DNA of 64,000 bases. It comes from Glandiceps talaboti. Lineage: Eukaryota; Hemichordata; Enteropneusta; Spengelidae. The position numbers and the translations under genes are program-made. The DNA is taken from positions 15,140,408 through 15,204,407 of the forward strand of contig NC_135550.1 in NCBI RefSeq assembly GCF_964340395.1, given 5' to 3'. Shown one piece after another: positions 36,724-49,344 of the stretch; position 1 is the first letter of the stretch, and each line of letters starts with the position of its first letter. Below the pieces are notes generated by a model. That model worked only from the letters and a program-made list of their open reading frames with translations, was not told the origin of the DNA and ran no database searches.

Positions 36724-36772
36724 CAGTCAATTGGAATTTGGAGGCAAGATTTGCACAGGTGTTCTATGCAAC
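36724..36772 (-). CDS. exon 14, 49 nt, cysteine-rich
   Basis: The acceptor tract cttttcactttcaatactgctag-type (actttcactttcaatactg then ctag) is strong; donor gtattt. Phase 1 in and 2 out. It reads CIEHLCKSCLQIPID, three cysteines in nine residues, then W across the junction to exon 15. Confidence 0.5.
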
Positions 36773-37327
36773 CTAGCAGTATTGAAAGTGAAAGTATGCG
36801 AGTATTCATCAGTCTAGCATTGCCATCAATACATTGAGCATCCACTTTCAATTTTGCGTAATTATTTAGTATTTTTGTTTTGTAGTTTATTAGTTTTGAT
36901 GTTTTGCTTAAATCGCAGTTCTAGGTCAGCTGTTATTTTTGTTCCACAAAGTCACTTTTCTGTAAAAAAAAAAATGCTCGACTTTTTCAGCATATGTAGC
37001 ATTGCATTCAGGTACAGGTTTCCAGAATTGTTCCCCTTTTTAAAGATTTACAAATTACATACAGGGATTTTTTTTCTGGGCAGCTATGTGCTGTTTGAAC
37101 GTTCATTTGAATTTTTTTTTGCTTTGGTAGCCAATTTGGTTTCACAGCTTTCCAGTTATACTGTTTAATAAATTTAGTTCTATATGGCCCTGCGCAAATT
37201 ACTCAGACAACACTTTTCCTGCGTAATACTTTCATCATGAATTTCCTTACTCATACAGGCTTTCTGCAATAATGGTGCTTTGTACATGCCTTATGTAGAT
37301 GATTAATTCTTCCTGTAAATTACTTAC

Positions 37328-37346
37328 TAGAATTAGCACCCTCTCT
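37328..37346 (-). CDS. exon 13, 19-nt microexon
   Basis: Perfect donor gtaagt; acceptor after tttttgaccatctgtaag. Phase 0 in and 1 out, exactly what is needed between exons 12 and 14. It reads REGANS and creates an NSS sequon with the next codon. The choice among overlapping AG sites in agagag was set by phase, so this is one of the weaker members of the chain. Confidence 0.4.
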
Positions 37347-37859
37347 CTTACAGATGGTCAAAAAAACATAGCATATACCCACTGAATATAAAATGAATGC
37401 TCATTAGCATATCAATTTGATTCAATCAATCTAAACTAACTGTCACCTGACACTAGACAACCAGCTTGAGGGCATGAGAAAACAATGAAAACAAGAAGTC
37501 AGGCCATACCAATTCTAAACTATAATTATAAATCTTTTGAAGTGAAATAACAAACAAACCATATTTCATATTTCTGTACATATGGTCAGTCTCCACTACA
37601 CATGTCATTTCACTTCTTTATTTGTATAAGCAGTCTAATAACATGTGTATGGATTGAATTAGGAGATAGAAAAAAACAAACCTGAATCTCAGTTCATTTG
37701 TGTTAAAAACAGGGATGCCTCAGTCAAGTTATCCAACTATGTAATTTTAAGCTGCAGATAACTATACAGCAATGATTCCAAGTTGCATCAAAAGTGTGAC
37801 AAGGTCTTCTTCATCATGTGTTTTCTATGTGTCTCTAATATATAACGGTCTCCCATACA

Positions 37860-38070
37860 GATCCCCTGGACAAAAGCCCCTGCACAACTACTTTCTTGAC
37901 TATAACCCCCCCCCCCCCCCCCAATTGTCCCTGGATAACGACTCACAGGACAATTAAAGAACAACTGCCCCATAACAACTGTTCCCTGGACAACTGTCAC
38001 AGAACAAATGTGCCTGGACTACTGTTCCCTGAACAAATGGACCTAGAGCAATTGCCCCTGGAAAAGTCCA
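37860..38070 (+). repeat. degenerate ~15-bp repeat (acaactgtccctgg type)
   Basis: Many imperfect copies of gacaactgttccctgga-like words, with a poly-C tract at 37907-37922. The word style recalls the arms of the element at 23369-23814, but only one orientation is present. Confidence 0.55.
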
Positions 38071-38590
38071 CATTTAAACTCCTGATACAGTTGGTACTAA
38101 TAGGAAGCAGAGGTGCAACCCACCCTATGATTCAAATAGAATAGTCCAACTATCTTACTGAATATCAACGGAACATATCAATGTGTATAGTGGAGAGGGA
38201 AGAGGAGGAGGGATGTAAATAAAGAACCTTGATCTCAGATGAAAGTTGATAACGTATGTTCTACATCAGTACATGGCCTATTTTTTTGATGGGTGTATAA
38301 AGTCTGGACAAGTATAAGCCTACCATGGTTTGTTTATACCTTGTATCAGGGGTACATCACAATGCCTGCATATTCTTGATATGCAAGCTGTATGTTTTTT
38401 TTTTTACAAATGGATAGCATGGTACTATGATAAAATGACCATTTCTAATGCTTCCCCTTAGGAGCTTGACAGACAAAAATCAAAATATCTTGAAGTCATA
38501 GTAGCATTTTAATTAGCGAATTTGTAGGCTTTACAGATTGTAACTTGAATGTCTACTACATGTATAGCTATTTTCATCTGCTTTTAATAC

Positions 38591-38690
38591 NNNNNNNNNN
38601 NNNNNNNNNNNNNNNNNNNNNNNNNNNNNNNNNNNNNNNNNNNNNNNNNNNNNNNNNNNNNNNNNNNNNNNNNNNNNNNNNNNNNNNNNN
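38591..38690. other. assembly gap of 100 N
   Basis: Exactly 100 N, probably a placeholder of unknown true size. It truncates the left side of a CCAATATGG-type element. Confidence 0.99.
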
Positions 38691-38694
38691 TTTT

Positions 38695-39050
38695 TATAGA
38701 ATCCAATATGGCTGCCAAAATTGTTGTCAATCTCTCTTAACAATGACTGAGGTGTGCAGTCGAAAATTTCAGGTACAATGTTCAAGTTTGTGTTTGGAAT
38801 AAAAGTTCAACTCAATACTATAGTTTACCAACACAGATGAATTTCCATTAAAAATTTTTTGAAGATAGTTGCCGAATACTGTGTTAACTCAAACTCTAGG
38901 GAAAATAAAAAGATTGTGAAAAGAACATCAGGAACCCCAAATTTCTTTTATTATTTAAAAAAAAAGTACCACGTATCATATAAGAAAATGTGACAAACTT
39001 TGATTTTCAGGAAAACTGGTCCCCTGAAGCACTTTCTACCCTAAAAGGGT
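38695..39050 (+). mobile_element. CCAATATGG-type element, diverged, cut by the gap
   Basis: tagaatccaatatggctgcc and the closing tttcaggaaaactggtcccc...gcactttctaccc match the family. The left end is lost in the N run and the middle is diverged. Confidence 0.6.
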
Positions 39051-39375
39051 AAAAGTGCACATTGGTTTGTATAGACCTTAACTGTACAGCAAGCTATCAC
39101 ACATTTCTGTAAATGTGAGCCACATCAGCTGTACAATCTGTACAAGTCCACAAAAACCGCGTCTTTTCATTCAGCACAGAATAAAGCACTCTGTGGTTAC
39201 ACATATCAGGAAAGAAAATACTTCAAGAGACAATAAATCACGCCACCATACCAACAAAAGGTTAGCATGTAACGGTGTATCTAATACACTCCAAATTAGT
39301 TTTTTTTTCAATTTGTGTCTGCAATCAATCAAACATTACTTGACAAGTGTTTTTCAATGTCACTACACACTATAC

Positions 39376-39513
39376 CTTTGTGTCGTTTTGAAATGGTCTC
39401 CAAAAAGAGCGCACATATGACTGACTACTTTCCCTGTGAGAAATCTTAAGTAAAATCCCCTGCTTTCCCATTACTCGATCGATGTAAGTTCTTTTTAGTT
39501 CCATCAAGTATAC
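39376..39513 (-). CDS. exon 12, ectodomain (138 nt)
   Basis: The acceptor follows tctcctccctgacaag and the donor is gtatag. Phase 0 in and 0 out, 46 codons. It reads VYLMELKRTYIDRVMGKQGI then LLKISHRESSQSYVRSFWRP and FQNDTK. The other two frames contain stops. It is among the most convincing exons: length, codon character and splice sites agree. NDT is a sequon. Confidence 0.7.
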
Positions 39514-39788
39514 CTTGTCAGGGAGGAGATTGATTCAAGCAAAACAAATATCCGGTATGGATTTCGTCCTTCATGCAGGTCATATTGATAAAATCAGATG
39601 TTTACTTTTAATAAAAACTGTATTAAATGTCTGACCTTTTAGGTACAGAATTTTGGCCAAAAATACAGTATTTTGGCAGATGGAATTTTATCTAAAAAAC
39701 CCCCCAGTAATGTTCAGAATGGATAAATGCATGGAGAGATGGACAGACAGACTACAGAACCCAACATAGTAGCCCCAGGCTTCACGGC

Positions 39789-39793
<5 letters not shown>

Positions 39794-39822
<29 letters not shown>
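39794..39822. repeat. poly-G tract (29 G)
   Basis: Pure G run. A similar run of 24 G lies at 43466-43489, and shorter ones near 2111, 2602, 8187 and 56206. Such tracts are prone to length errors. Confidence 0.97.
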
Positions 39823-39823
<1 letters not shown>

Positions 39824-39999
39824 TAAAAACGAGGATGGTATTTCACTTGGATATAAACGACAACCGTTCATACAAAGCTTTTGATGCCAAGGTTAATATA
39901 CAGTAAAAGTTGATTTGATTTTCGGATTTCTTTCCCCATACTATGTACATGATATTAAAGGTGCACAAACTTCAATGGGAACTGTTTTTTTTTAAACTC

Positions 40000-40290
40000 A
40001 TAATGATTTACATGTAATATCGTACACCCTGAATAGTGTTGAATTACATGTTGGTACTGATATTTGTGTAGCTGTACACATAATATGGTACATTAAGTCC
40101 AAACAAATTGAGATTTGGGTCCACACCTTAAAATCAGTGCCCTCAACGCTATCACAATTTCAATTTTTTTTATACTGCACAATTTATGGATAAAAATCAA
40201 CCACTAATTAATATGTGCAATGTCTACCGGGTTATTAGTACTGTTACAGTAACATTTTCCATTGTTTCAGCAAATACACTGTTGGTTGTC
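40000..40290. repeat. dispersed repeat with tgggtccacacct block, second copy
   Basis: gagatttgggtccacacctt, gtgccctcaacgctatcaca and the region to attttccattg match 19640-19960 in the same order. Confidence 0.7.
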
Positions 40291-40912
40291 TTATTGCAAA
40301 AAAAAAAATTATACTTCAGTCACAGCTAGTGTAGGATTAATAACTGGTTAAATAAATACTATACCAATGAAACACAAATACAAGTGAAATCTTCTAACCT
40401 CTGTGCCCGAATTCCTCATTCACGATTTTGTTATCGTGGTCTTAAACAAATACAAAGTAAAAAAAAAAAAAAATATTGTCTTTCATCTAATTTATGGTAT
40501 TATGGGCAGGGCAATTTTTTGTAAGTTATCTTTAGGGGATCAATTGGTTAAAAATAGCATATTTATTTATATACAGGCACACATGTAAAAAAAACAAAAA
40601 AACAAAATTGGTTTATGAGGTGAAACATATGGTATGAGTTATGAACTCTGCTTTCAGGAAAGTTGTTACACACAATTGAAACACTTAATACAAAGAAATG
40701 AAAGTACCTAAGGGCTGTGGTAGCATGTTTCCAGAATGATTGGACACTGAATGATGTACTATGTACAATTACAAAGCATGGTTCAAGTAAAAAATAAAAT
40801 AAAATGAAGATCAAATCAAAAATAGTGACAAGTGGCATTGCAGCACAACTGTATACTTTAATGTTTTTTCTTTTGTTTGCTTTTAAAATGCAATTGAGAA
40901 CTGGATGGTCTG

Positions 40913-41505
40913 AGGTCAAAGGTCAATGTCTCATTAGAAAAGTCATTATGATAATACTATGGGTGTAGACACTCAAATGAGGTTTCTCTATTATCCTGCC
41001 AGCGTTAGTGGGCAAAATCTGAACTTCTGCGACAAAATTGGCCGCCATTACACCATTATTGTGGAGGTAAAAAGTGATGTACACATGTGGACTACTGTAT
41101 CTGATATTTGTGCCAGGTTTGCTTGAAATTGGGCCATGCATGTCAGATTTGTACATATAGACTTTGAATATGTTTGGATATTTGACTTTGAACATAGAGG
41201 TCAAGATCAAAGGTCAACATCTCATTAGAAAGTTCATCCTAGAGAATGTGGGTATACATGTAGATACTCAAATGAAGTGAAGAGTTAGTGATCTTTTAAT
41301 GACAAATATGGTTGTCATTCAGCCATTGTTCTGAAGGTCATGAAACAAAGAGATGTGTGCATATGCTGACTATAGCGTCTGACATTTGTGCCAGCTTTGG
41401 TTGAAATCAGCCCATGCATGGCTGAAATACAGGTGATAACGGACGGATGAATGGACAGGACCCAATGTAGTAGTTCCCTCCAGCCTCACCTGTTGGCAAC
41501 TAAAC
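40913..41505. repeat. ~290-bp tandem duplication with acaggacccaatgtag tail
   Basis: Two units share caaaggtcaa, ctcattagaaa, tagacactcaaatgaggt, acatttgtgccag and cccatgcatg. The second ends in ggacggatgaatggacagga. Related tails occur at 39725-39790, and parts of the unit at 60360-60720. Confidence 0.75.
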
Positions 41506-41792
41506 AACTAGTCAACTTTTCAATCTAACTTTTTGTCAGACTGGCTTCTCATTCAAAAGTGAGAAAAAGTGTGTTGTAAAGATAAACATAGCATTGTTTA
41601 ATCTTCAGTACAAAAAAAGCTTGAAACTTAATACAATATATCTGATTTGAATTTTGTTCTTTCTTTTTTTACACAAATCACACAATGTAATAGACACACA
41701 TCTCTGTGTCTTCACACACGACATTTCAGACAAAAAAACAAACAAAAAACGTTTTCATTTCTCTAATTATCAGCTGTGGGAAGGAAACTCAC

Positions 41793-41866
41793 TTCCCTCC
41801 AATGAACCCAAAGATCACTTAGAGACAGCGACATGAAATCATGACTTCCAGTGAGCTTTGCATCAA
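41793..41866 (-). CDS. exon 11, ectodomain (74 nt)
   Basis: Donor is a perfect gtgagt; acceptor atgacatttctgtag. Phase 1 in and 0 out. It reads DAKLTGSHDFMSLSLSDLWV then HWRE. On the plus strand the same place shows an acceptor-like site and a short open frame, but the minus reading links exons 10 and 12 in phase. Confidence 0.68.
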
Positions 41867-44639
41867 CTACAGAAATGTCATGATATAGGAGGCTGTGGGT
41901 AATTGCAGTCTAAATATTTGATAACATGGAATTGTCCCATGGAATAAAATAAAAAACACGGATAGCTCTCAAAGAATAGAGATCAGACATTTTTACAGTT
42001 CAGGTACATTCTGGATGGCCGGAAGACTCATGTAAGAAATACAGAAGATAATAAGGTGAGCATCACCTGGAAGGCTAATTACTCCATGGATCAGTTGTGT
42101 ATATGATTCTTTAAAGCACTCTTGTCATACCAAATAGCACATTGCTGTGAACGGGTAATGCTAGCAGACAGTCTTTAAATATTTCTCACAGAATACAAAT
42201 GACTTGACAATAATAATACATTTTAGCCGTAAGTCAGCAAGTGCAGTCTCGTTTTTATGTTTCTATGGTTACTAACAGTTTTTCTCAGTGCCATCAATTA
42301 CAGTGTAATGTCCTGAATCTAAATCTGTATTCCACCTACCTGTATAAAGAGCTCAGCCCAACAGACCAGTCTATGCAATATTCAAGAGCATAAAAAAATA
42401 ATAATGACAATGATAACTCTTTCCATGCTCCGAGACAAGAGCTGTGAAATGGTGTTTAAAATTTGTGCGACAAAGTTTGACCCTACATTCATACAACCTT
42501 TAACGCTGCATTTAATGTGTCTGGATACATGTATAAAGATTAGAAGTTATACAATGGTCGGTTGTTTGGGAAATCATGCGAGTTTCAAATGCAAGGCTTA
42601 AAGCTTGATTTCGGTCAGTACTGGATTATATGGACCGCTGCGTCATCATCACTTTTTATATTGAAAACAATGTGTATTAACGGGGAGTGGACCAATACAT
42701 GATATATAATAAAACTAATTTTAGGTTTGCACCCAAAAAGCAGCACCCCAAATGAATCACAATTTTAACTTCTTACTATACTACTTCTACATAAAACAGA
42801 CCTCTACTTGACGTGTACAATGTCTAATAATTTGTATTTTAACAATTTTCATTGAATATAATATCTAAAACTATCCAAATTCAAACAGTGCTATTAAAAA
42901 AGGGCTCAACTATTATTCCTACAGGCACTGTCCCTCTAGCACAGACCTATAGTGGCATAATACTTTAGGATTTCCTCCTCAACTTCCAGTAGATGTAAAA
43001 ATCCATGCTGTCAGTATAAAGCGCAAATGATTAGATCATTCATATACCAATCTCTGTTCTACCTGGTCCCCATCTATACATTTTAGTTGCCTGGCAAACA
43101 ACAGTCTATCGTTCACATCTTGGGCTTTTATAATCAGAAATAAATAGTGGAAGGGGGGTTGGGGGGTTGGTTGGTTGGTTTGTGAGATCATTTGCAGATT
43201 ATGAGCTAAAGGCCCTCTAAGTTGTACAATTTGATCTTCATGACTGTCTTCTCTTTGTACAATTAGTATACATTATTAAACCATAGAACAGATTGAAAGG
43301 AACTTGATGAGAAAAGAAAGATGTGAGTGCCAGGTACTCTAATTCAAATATACTTTCACCTGTTGCCATGGTGATGACTGGATGGCATATATATTAGACA
43401 ATAATAGACACATTACTAAAAAATTATAATTTGAAGTAGCTTGAATCTTGTTTCAATTATTCTGCGGGGGGGGGGGGGGGGGGGGGGGGTCATTCTTCTT
43501 AAAGACATTGTATCATTAGCAATGCCAAATCATGTTTGTTGATGGCTGGTCAATCTTTACAATACCAATTTTCATAACTGCATTGTATCAAAACCACAAC
43601 TTGCCTGTTGTTGGCAGGTTCGATTTTGTCTATTACTGGATGTACATGTACATGTACATGTATGTGTATGTGTATGTGTGGTTAGGTATATGTGTGTGAT
43701 TACTTTTGGTGCATATGTAATGAGGGATGATCGCACAATGTCACACAAGCTCGATAAACAAACATTTGATCATTTAGGGGGAGGGGGAGGGGGTCTGGCA
43801 TCAATGTGATTGCTGGGTTTCCAGTAGTATTTTTGAATGTGTTTACCATCATTTTTTTTTTTACATTGCATTGATTGATCGATTGTAGCCACTACAATTT
43901 TCATCATGGTTTACATCATACATGTACATGTATATAAACGTGTCAATGTTGAACTTGTGAGCATTCATTTAGGGCGAGGGCATTTTATCCTAAATGAATG
44001 AAGTACGTTTTAATACTAAGCTTATGTGACATTGTGTGGTTGCATGTCCGTAATCAATTGTGTGTATGTAACAGACACTTCTATCTGTAAATTAGCAATC
44101 ACGTCATGAGAATAAAAAAATAAGTTGTTTGCATTTTTTAAGCTAAACTCTGACTAGGCTGTACACATTCTAATATCTAAAATACAGTATTTGTTTTCAA
44201 AGTTTTGCCTGCCATTATGATAAAATATAACATGTAGATAAAGTCCCCGTACACTGGTGCCTATATACAGCATACCTATCTTTTGATCTCATTATTTTTT
44301 CATCATATTTTTTTTTTCCATCTTATTTTCCACACATCCTTCGAGATGAAAATCCAAATGGAAATGGTGTGATTACACTTAAAAACTGGGTTTTCATTTT
44401 GAGCCTGTGCTTAAGTTACACTGATAAATGGTTATCTAAAAAGCTGATCTGATTATGAGATTTCAAAATGGCACAAATCATACAAGACAGTGTTTTCATC
44501 TTCAGACATGAATCCATGCAATCTGAATATGATTCTTATATGAATACCAATGAGAATCTGAATCTGAAATGCAGTCAACCTATCAGAATTTGTTGCTGAT
44601 GACAAGAAGCGAAGCTCGACATTTTGTCATAATCTGTAT

Positions 44640-45005
44640 TAATTATGTACCAGATTGTACCTTGGAAATAAACTCTAAAACTTTTACTATTACTTTGTTA
44701 AAGAAAACACTAACGTAACAGTTAAACTCACGAAAAAATAAGCAGGGGATACTATGCAAATCTTTGAATATAGAGATAAAGCTGATATCAACGTAAACAA
44801 ATTTCAGAATCCAATATGGCCACCAAATACTCAGTATTAATTCTCTATGGGAAAATAAAAGATTGAGGATTTCCTTGAAAACACACGATGAACCCCAAAT
44901 TTCTTTTATCATTTCAAAAGGACTAGAAACAAGCTTTCATATTGCAAAGTTTGGTGAGATTTTGATTTTTAGGTAAATGGACCCAGAGGTGCATTCTACC
45001 TTAAA
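44640..45005 (+). mobile_element. CCAATATGG-type element, full copy
   Basis: From gtaccttggaaataaactct through aatccaatatggccaccaaa to gaggtgcattctaccttaa. Same order as 58128-58495 with moderate divergence. Confidence 0.78.
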
Positions 45006-45117
45006 TTTTAATCACATGCATTAATTGTTTTCTGTGTGTTTTTCTTTGTATCACACAGTCAGAGAACTGAACATATATTTCAACACTATTGTTCTTTCAT
45101 CTGGAGATTTCCTTTTA

Positions 45118-45503
45118 ATGGCACAAAAAAAAAAAAAAATGTGTGGTTCTGATTACATTCAATTTTAAAATAGGTGGGATAGGTAGATTTTTTATTTTAT
45201 TTTATTTTTTTTTCATGTGTGAGTGTCTAGTTCAGGTTTTCAATTGTTTTCCAAATTGTCTTGGTGTTGTTTATTTCTTCCTATCAGATGTGCAGCCATT
45301 ACAGATTGGAAGAATAGTTATATATTATCTTTTTAAGTTTATGTCAGTTTCCGTACCAACTATTTCTTGCGAGACTTCACGATTTTTGCGATTTTATTAT
45401 TATTTTTCTCAAATACGTAAAAAAAGAGTTAAGGGTTGGCGTGAAAAACTAGGTGGGGGTTGGGTAACCGGAATCAAACAGCTTTTTTTTAATTTGGCCT
45501 AAT
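45118..45503 (+). mobile_element. taggcct TIR element, second full-length copy
   Basis: gtgtggttctgattacattc, gtgagtgtctagttcaggtt and cctatcagatgtgcagccat match 26572-26965 throughout; the right end reads ccggaatcaaacagc...tttggcctaa. Confidence 0.8.
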
Positions 45504-46689
45504 GGCCATATTTTATGCTCAAACATATTATATTCATACTAAAACTGGGAGATCTGTATAAAATCATTGATTTGAATGACTCAATGACATCAATTATGGG
45601 TGAACCCAGAAATTATCAGATATCAGGATCATTATCACACAAACTCTGCAACCACATGGATAAACTAGTCATTATTTACTATGGCCTAAGGGTATCTGTA
45701 TCCGTATCTTTATAAATACATTGAATGACCAGATAACTGGTATATGATCAACACAGAGAGAAGGCACTTAGTCGAGCTGGATGGATGATTTGAAAGCATC
45801 GAGTGATCCAGCTTATAACTACGCTATCTTCAAGATTGTTCGAGTCTATTATTTGTCCTTGGAAAGAATGAGTTTTTTGAGGATGACTGTATTACAGTTT
45901 GGTATCTGATAGCAACGAGATTTGTAGCATATTTTCCCATAGGGTTTGTGCTGGTGAATTCCTCAAATTTCCTGGGTTTTATTGATCAGTTTTGGTCTCT
46001 GTGGTATGAGGCAGGTGTCTGTGTGCGAACACTTGGTAACAGGCCCACAGCAACATTGTAAAGGAGTGTAGGAGACTGAGTTCCCTTCTGCAGTTGTGTA
46101 GAGGTGTGACGTTGCGTTGGTGGAGCATTTTATTGATACTGCCTGGTTCTCTGCTTTTGTAGTTGTTAATATATATGAATCTTGTCTCTTGTCATTGGAT
46201 GTGATCTAGTTTATATCCATATTTGATTAATATGTAAATGGGTCCCATATAGATGTGCCATATTCCAGGGTTGGACGTATATATGAGATGTGTATGCCAT
46301 TTTCTTTGAGACAATTTTATACTTGTGTCATGACAAAAATCAACAAGAATGCACACAACGAGATCATTATTACGCATCGTTTATTCATCTACAACATAAA
46401 TGATGAGATTTATCATGAATTGATATCATCATTGCATGTATACATTCTCGCAAACCAGTACTGTTATTTCTTCCGCGATACTGCGAAATAACACGGAATA
46501 ACATAACCTAATGAAGTAACCTCTTGGTGGTGCACCTTGGACTGTGCTGTACAAGAGGCTGTGGTTTACGATGATGCATGTACAGTGAAATGCAGTACGT
46601 TATTGTACCATGCCCATGGTACTGGCCTGAGTAATCATGCATGCACGCAAGGAACATTTCGGCATATAAAGTGGTTTTTCAGGCTTCCC

Positions 46690-46975
46690 CTCATTGGTAT
46701 TATTGTACAATCAAGCATGGCAATGGTATTACTGTACAATTCCGCATGGCAATGGTATTACTGTACAATTCAGCATGGCAATGGTATTATTGTACTATCA
46801 AGCATGGCAATGGTATTACTGTACAATCAAGCATGACAATGGTATTATGTACAATCAAGCATGGCAATGGTATTGTACAATCTAGCATGGCAATGGTATT
46901 GCTGTACAGTTAAGCATGGCAATGGTATTATTGTACAATCAAGCATGGCAATTATTGTACGAATCAAGCATACCA
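46690..46975. repeat. 29-bp minisatellite, about 10 units
   Basis: Units of catggcaatggtattactgt + acaatcaag, some with 2-5 base deletions towards the right. ORFs over it are artefacts. Confidence 0.92.
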
Positions 46976-47244
46976 AAGCAATGTCACAATGGTTTGAAAG
47001 CGTCACTAAAAAGTTCCCGACAGTGAAGGCACTGGAAAGACTCTAATGAAGACTGCAGACACAAACAGCAAAACAAAAAGGGGAATGCTTTAATAATGAA
47101 GTACATGGTCGGTACAACAGACAGAGGTGTCGTTGTCAAAAACCCCAAATGGAGAACATTGAATGGGCCATGTATTGCACCATAATAACTTCTATTAATA
47201 ATGTTTATGTATGGCGCTACGTGTTGACAAACGTTGTGATTTCT

Positions 47245-47545
47245 CAATTCAACTCAATGATTTAGGAATGTTACTGTACTAACAAACACAAAAATGTAGT
47301 TATTCTTTTAGAACATGTAAAACAAATTTCAATTATCGACAATATAAATGTCAAAACCGTACTTCCACAACCCAGAAATTCAACTGCACTATGTCATCAG
47401 TGGTCCGCATCGCGTACTGTATGCTAAACTTTCAAATAGTGTAATGTTTAACAATGTTACGATAATTGTGCTAACAGACCTACTGTTACAATATTGCAAT
47501 GCATGGCTACATTATGTCGCCAATATGACGACTGGAGTACGCAAT
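47245..47545 (+). repeat. dispersed repeat, shared with 61905-62205
   Basis: gatttaggaatgttactgta, ccacttccacaac-type blocks (cgtacttccacaacccagaa), gtcatcagtggtccgca and cctactgttacaatattgca recur in order at 61905-62205. The copies are clearly diverged. Confidence 0.82.
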
Positions 47546-47980
47546 ATACATAGTAAGAAAGATCAAAACAAACATGGTGGCGCCCAGTGAACTTTATCCG
47601 CACATACTGTGAGCGAAGTATATCGTGGAACAATCATTTGACTGTCTGGGTTAGCGAGAATTTTGATTCACCAGCATGGCAAAAGATGAAAATAGTTTCG
47701 CCATTTCACATTTAGAAGTGTTCTGAATCATATGAATGGGTGGCTAGAGCACAGACAGAAATGTCAATCAATCTCGTTCATTTTCCAGGGGTTTCCAGAG
47801 GTAGGGAGCATTTTTCCAAGGTTTTCCAGGACTGAGACATACAAAAGAAAGTTCATCACCCTTACACAGATTAAGTTCATCTTAAACTCTCAAAAAAACC
47901 TCTCGTATAGTATGAGCATTTAATCTCACTGCAAAAAAACCCCCTCATCATTCTGAAATCTTTCACCAATAAGCTTTCAA

Positions 47981-48323
47981 CAAGTGGCCATATGGATGAG
48001 GATTTGGTATTTATTTATATTTTAAAATATGGAACAATTTTATCGTGACTTCCTACTTGGAACAATCAATGTGAAACAACATTGACTAAGTCTGTGTTTG
48101 TAACTCAATACAGTGCAAAAAGCTAAAAAATGTGTCGAAAGTGTGTTATTGTGTACAATAACACACATTTTACACATTTATTATGAATTTTGTGAATTTT
48201 TGAGTTACAAACAAGGACTTGGTATATGTTGTTTAACGTTGATTTTTCAAGAAGGAAGCCATGATAAATTTGTTTTATGAATTAAAAATCCAAAATAAAT
48301 ACTCATCCACATGACCACTTTAA
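47981..48323. mobile_element. TTAA-ended hairpin MITE, copy 2 (343 bp)
   Basis: caagtggccatatggatgag at the left pairs with the complement of ctcatccacatgaccacttt at the right. Arms and centre (gtgttattgtgtacaataac) match copy 1 at 27194-27550. The left TTAA is lost. Confidence 0.8.
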
Positions 48324-48551
48324 TGAAAAGACACTGAAATAGTTGTTCAGAATAAAATCGCAAATTGCAAATCACCTGATAAAGTATAAACAAATGAAGG
48401 ACTTATCTGGGGATTAAACATTTTTTTTTTTGTATTCAAGTTAAGTTGAGCTATGAAATTCATTACTTGCAGATTATACACTCGCTGATAAGTTTCTGCC
48501 TAGCTACTGTATGGACTGATAAAAAGGAAAGTCAGAGAAAATACAACTTAC

Positions 48552-48631
48552 CAAAATCTAGGATGTAGAGATCAGAATGATCCATCAGGTTGAGGTCATC
48601 CCCAGCTCCTGGTGTCGGATTTGCACAGGGA
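48552..48631 (-). CDS. exon 10, ectodomain (80 nt)
   Basis: Acceptor ttgttttcag and perfect donor gtaagt. Phase 2 in and 1 out. It reads PCANPTPGAGDDLNLMDHSD then LYILDF. A proline/glycine-rich turn is followed by a strand-like LYILDF. This exon was the starting point of the gene model because both splice sites are textbook. Confidence 0.72.
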
Positions 48632-48876
48632 CTGAAAACAAACCCACACAATATACCATGGTATTAAAGCTAAATTCAGTCTGAGTCAATTCAAATTCAT
48701 TGAAATAAACCTGCTGGGTTACAAATTTAACTAGTCATAGATTCAGGCCGTTCATATTAAAAGCTGGTGAGTTTTAACATTGTTGAGGGGTGGGGGTGAT
48801 GGTGGGGTGGGTGTGGGGGGTTGGAGTTTGCTGTTTAGTGAATATGTAATATTCAACTGTAGTGATTCAAGCATAC

Positions 48877-48941
48877 CTAACCGTCATTTTGACTGGTGTC
48901 CAAATCATCATTTGTTGGCGCTCGATCCAGCTGCTGTGTAA
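48877..48941 (-). CDS. exon 9, ectodomain (65 nt)
   Basis: Strong acceptor (ttccgcacattgttgtcag), donor gtatgc. Phase 0 in and 2 out. It reads LHSSWIERQQMMIWTPVKMT then V, continuing as SPCANPTPG in exon 10. Confidence 0.7.
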
Positions 48942-49344
48942 CTGACAACAATGTGCGGAACACAAACAACATTGAACAAGGAACCTTTTAGTCTAAACAA
49001 TAATTAGGTTTTTGGCAAAACTCAAATCTGTCATTCAGACATTATATAGTACAATAGTATACTTAAATGCCATGCAAGGCTAGGAAGCTCCTATTAGGCC
49101 AGCAACTGTGCTAACAATTCCAGACGATGAGTTTCAATACCACTGAAGGCATACATTGACTTTAACATTATCCTAGTCTCAGTTTACTCTATGTTTATGT
49201 ACAAAGTATTTTTTGTAAAACCCCCTGACTAAAAATTATCATCACTAATTTGCATAATTAATGATACTAGATAGCTTTGTCACTTCATACATATCTTATT
49301 CATTACATGTATGCTTCATGCTAAAAATGCCAATGATTGACATT

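Larger units (their letters stand above)
41867..48551 (-). other. 6.7-kb intron between exons 10 and 11
   Basis: Holds a CCAATATGG-type element, a taggcct TIR element, a 29-bp minisatellite, a dispersed repeat at 47245-47545 and a hairpin MITE. I see no further exon that keeps phase 1 between the flanking exons. Confidence 0.5.

Noticed and set aside
39847-39877. Possible minus exon reading LYERLSFIS
   Set aside because: Weak acceptor and phase 1 to 2, incompatible with the flanking exons; partly beside a poly-G tract.
40399-40440. Possible minus exon reading HDNKIVNEEFGHR with a long poly-T acceptor
   Set aside because: Phase 1 in and 1 out cannot fit between exons 11 (out 0) and 12 (in 0).
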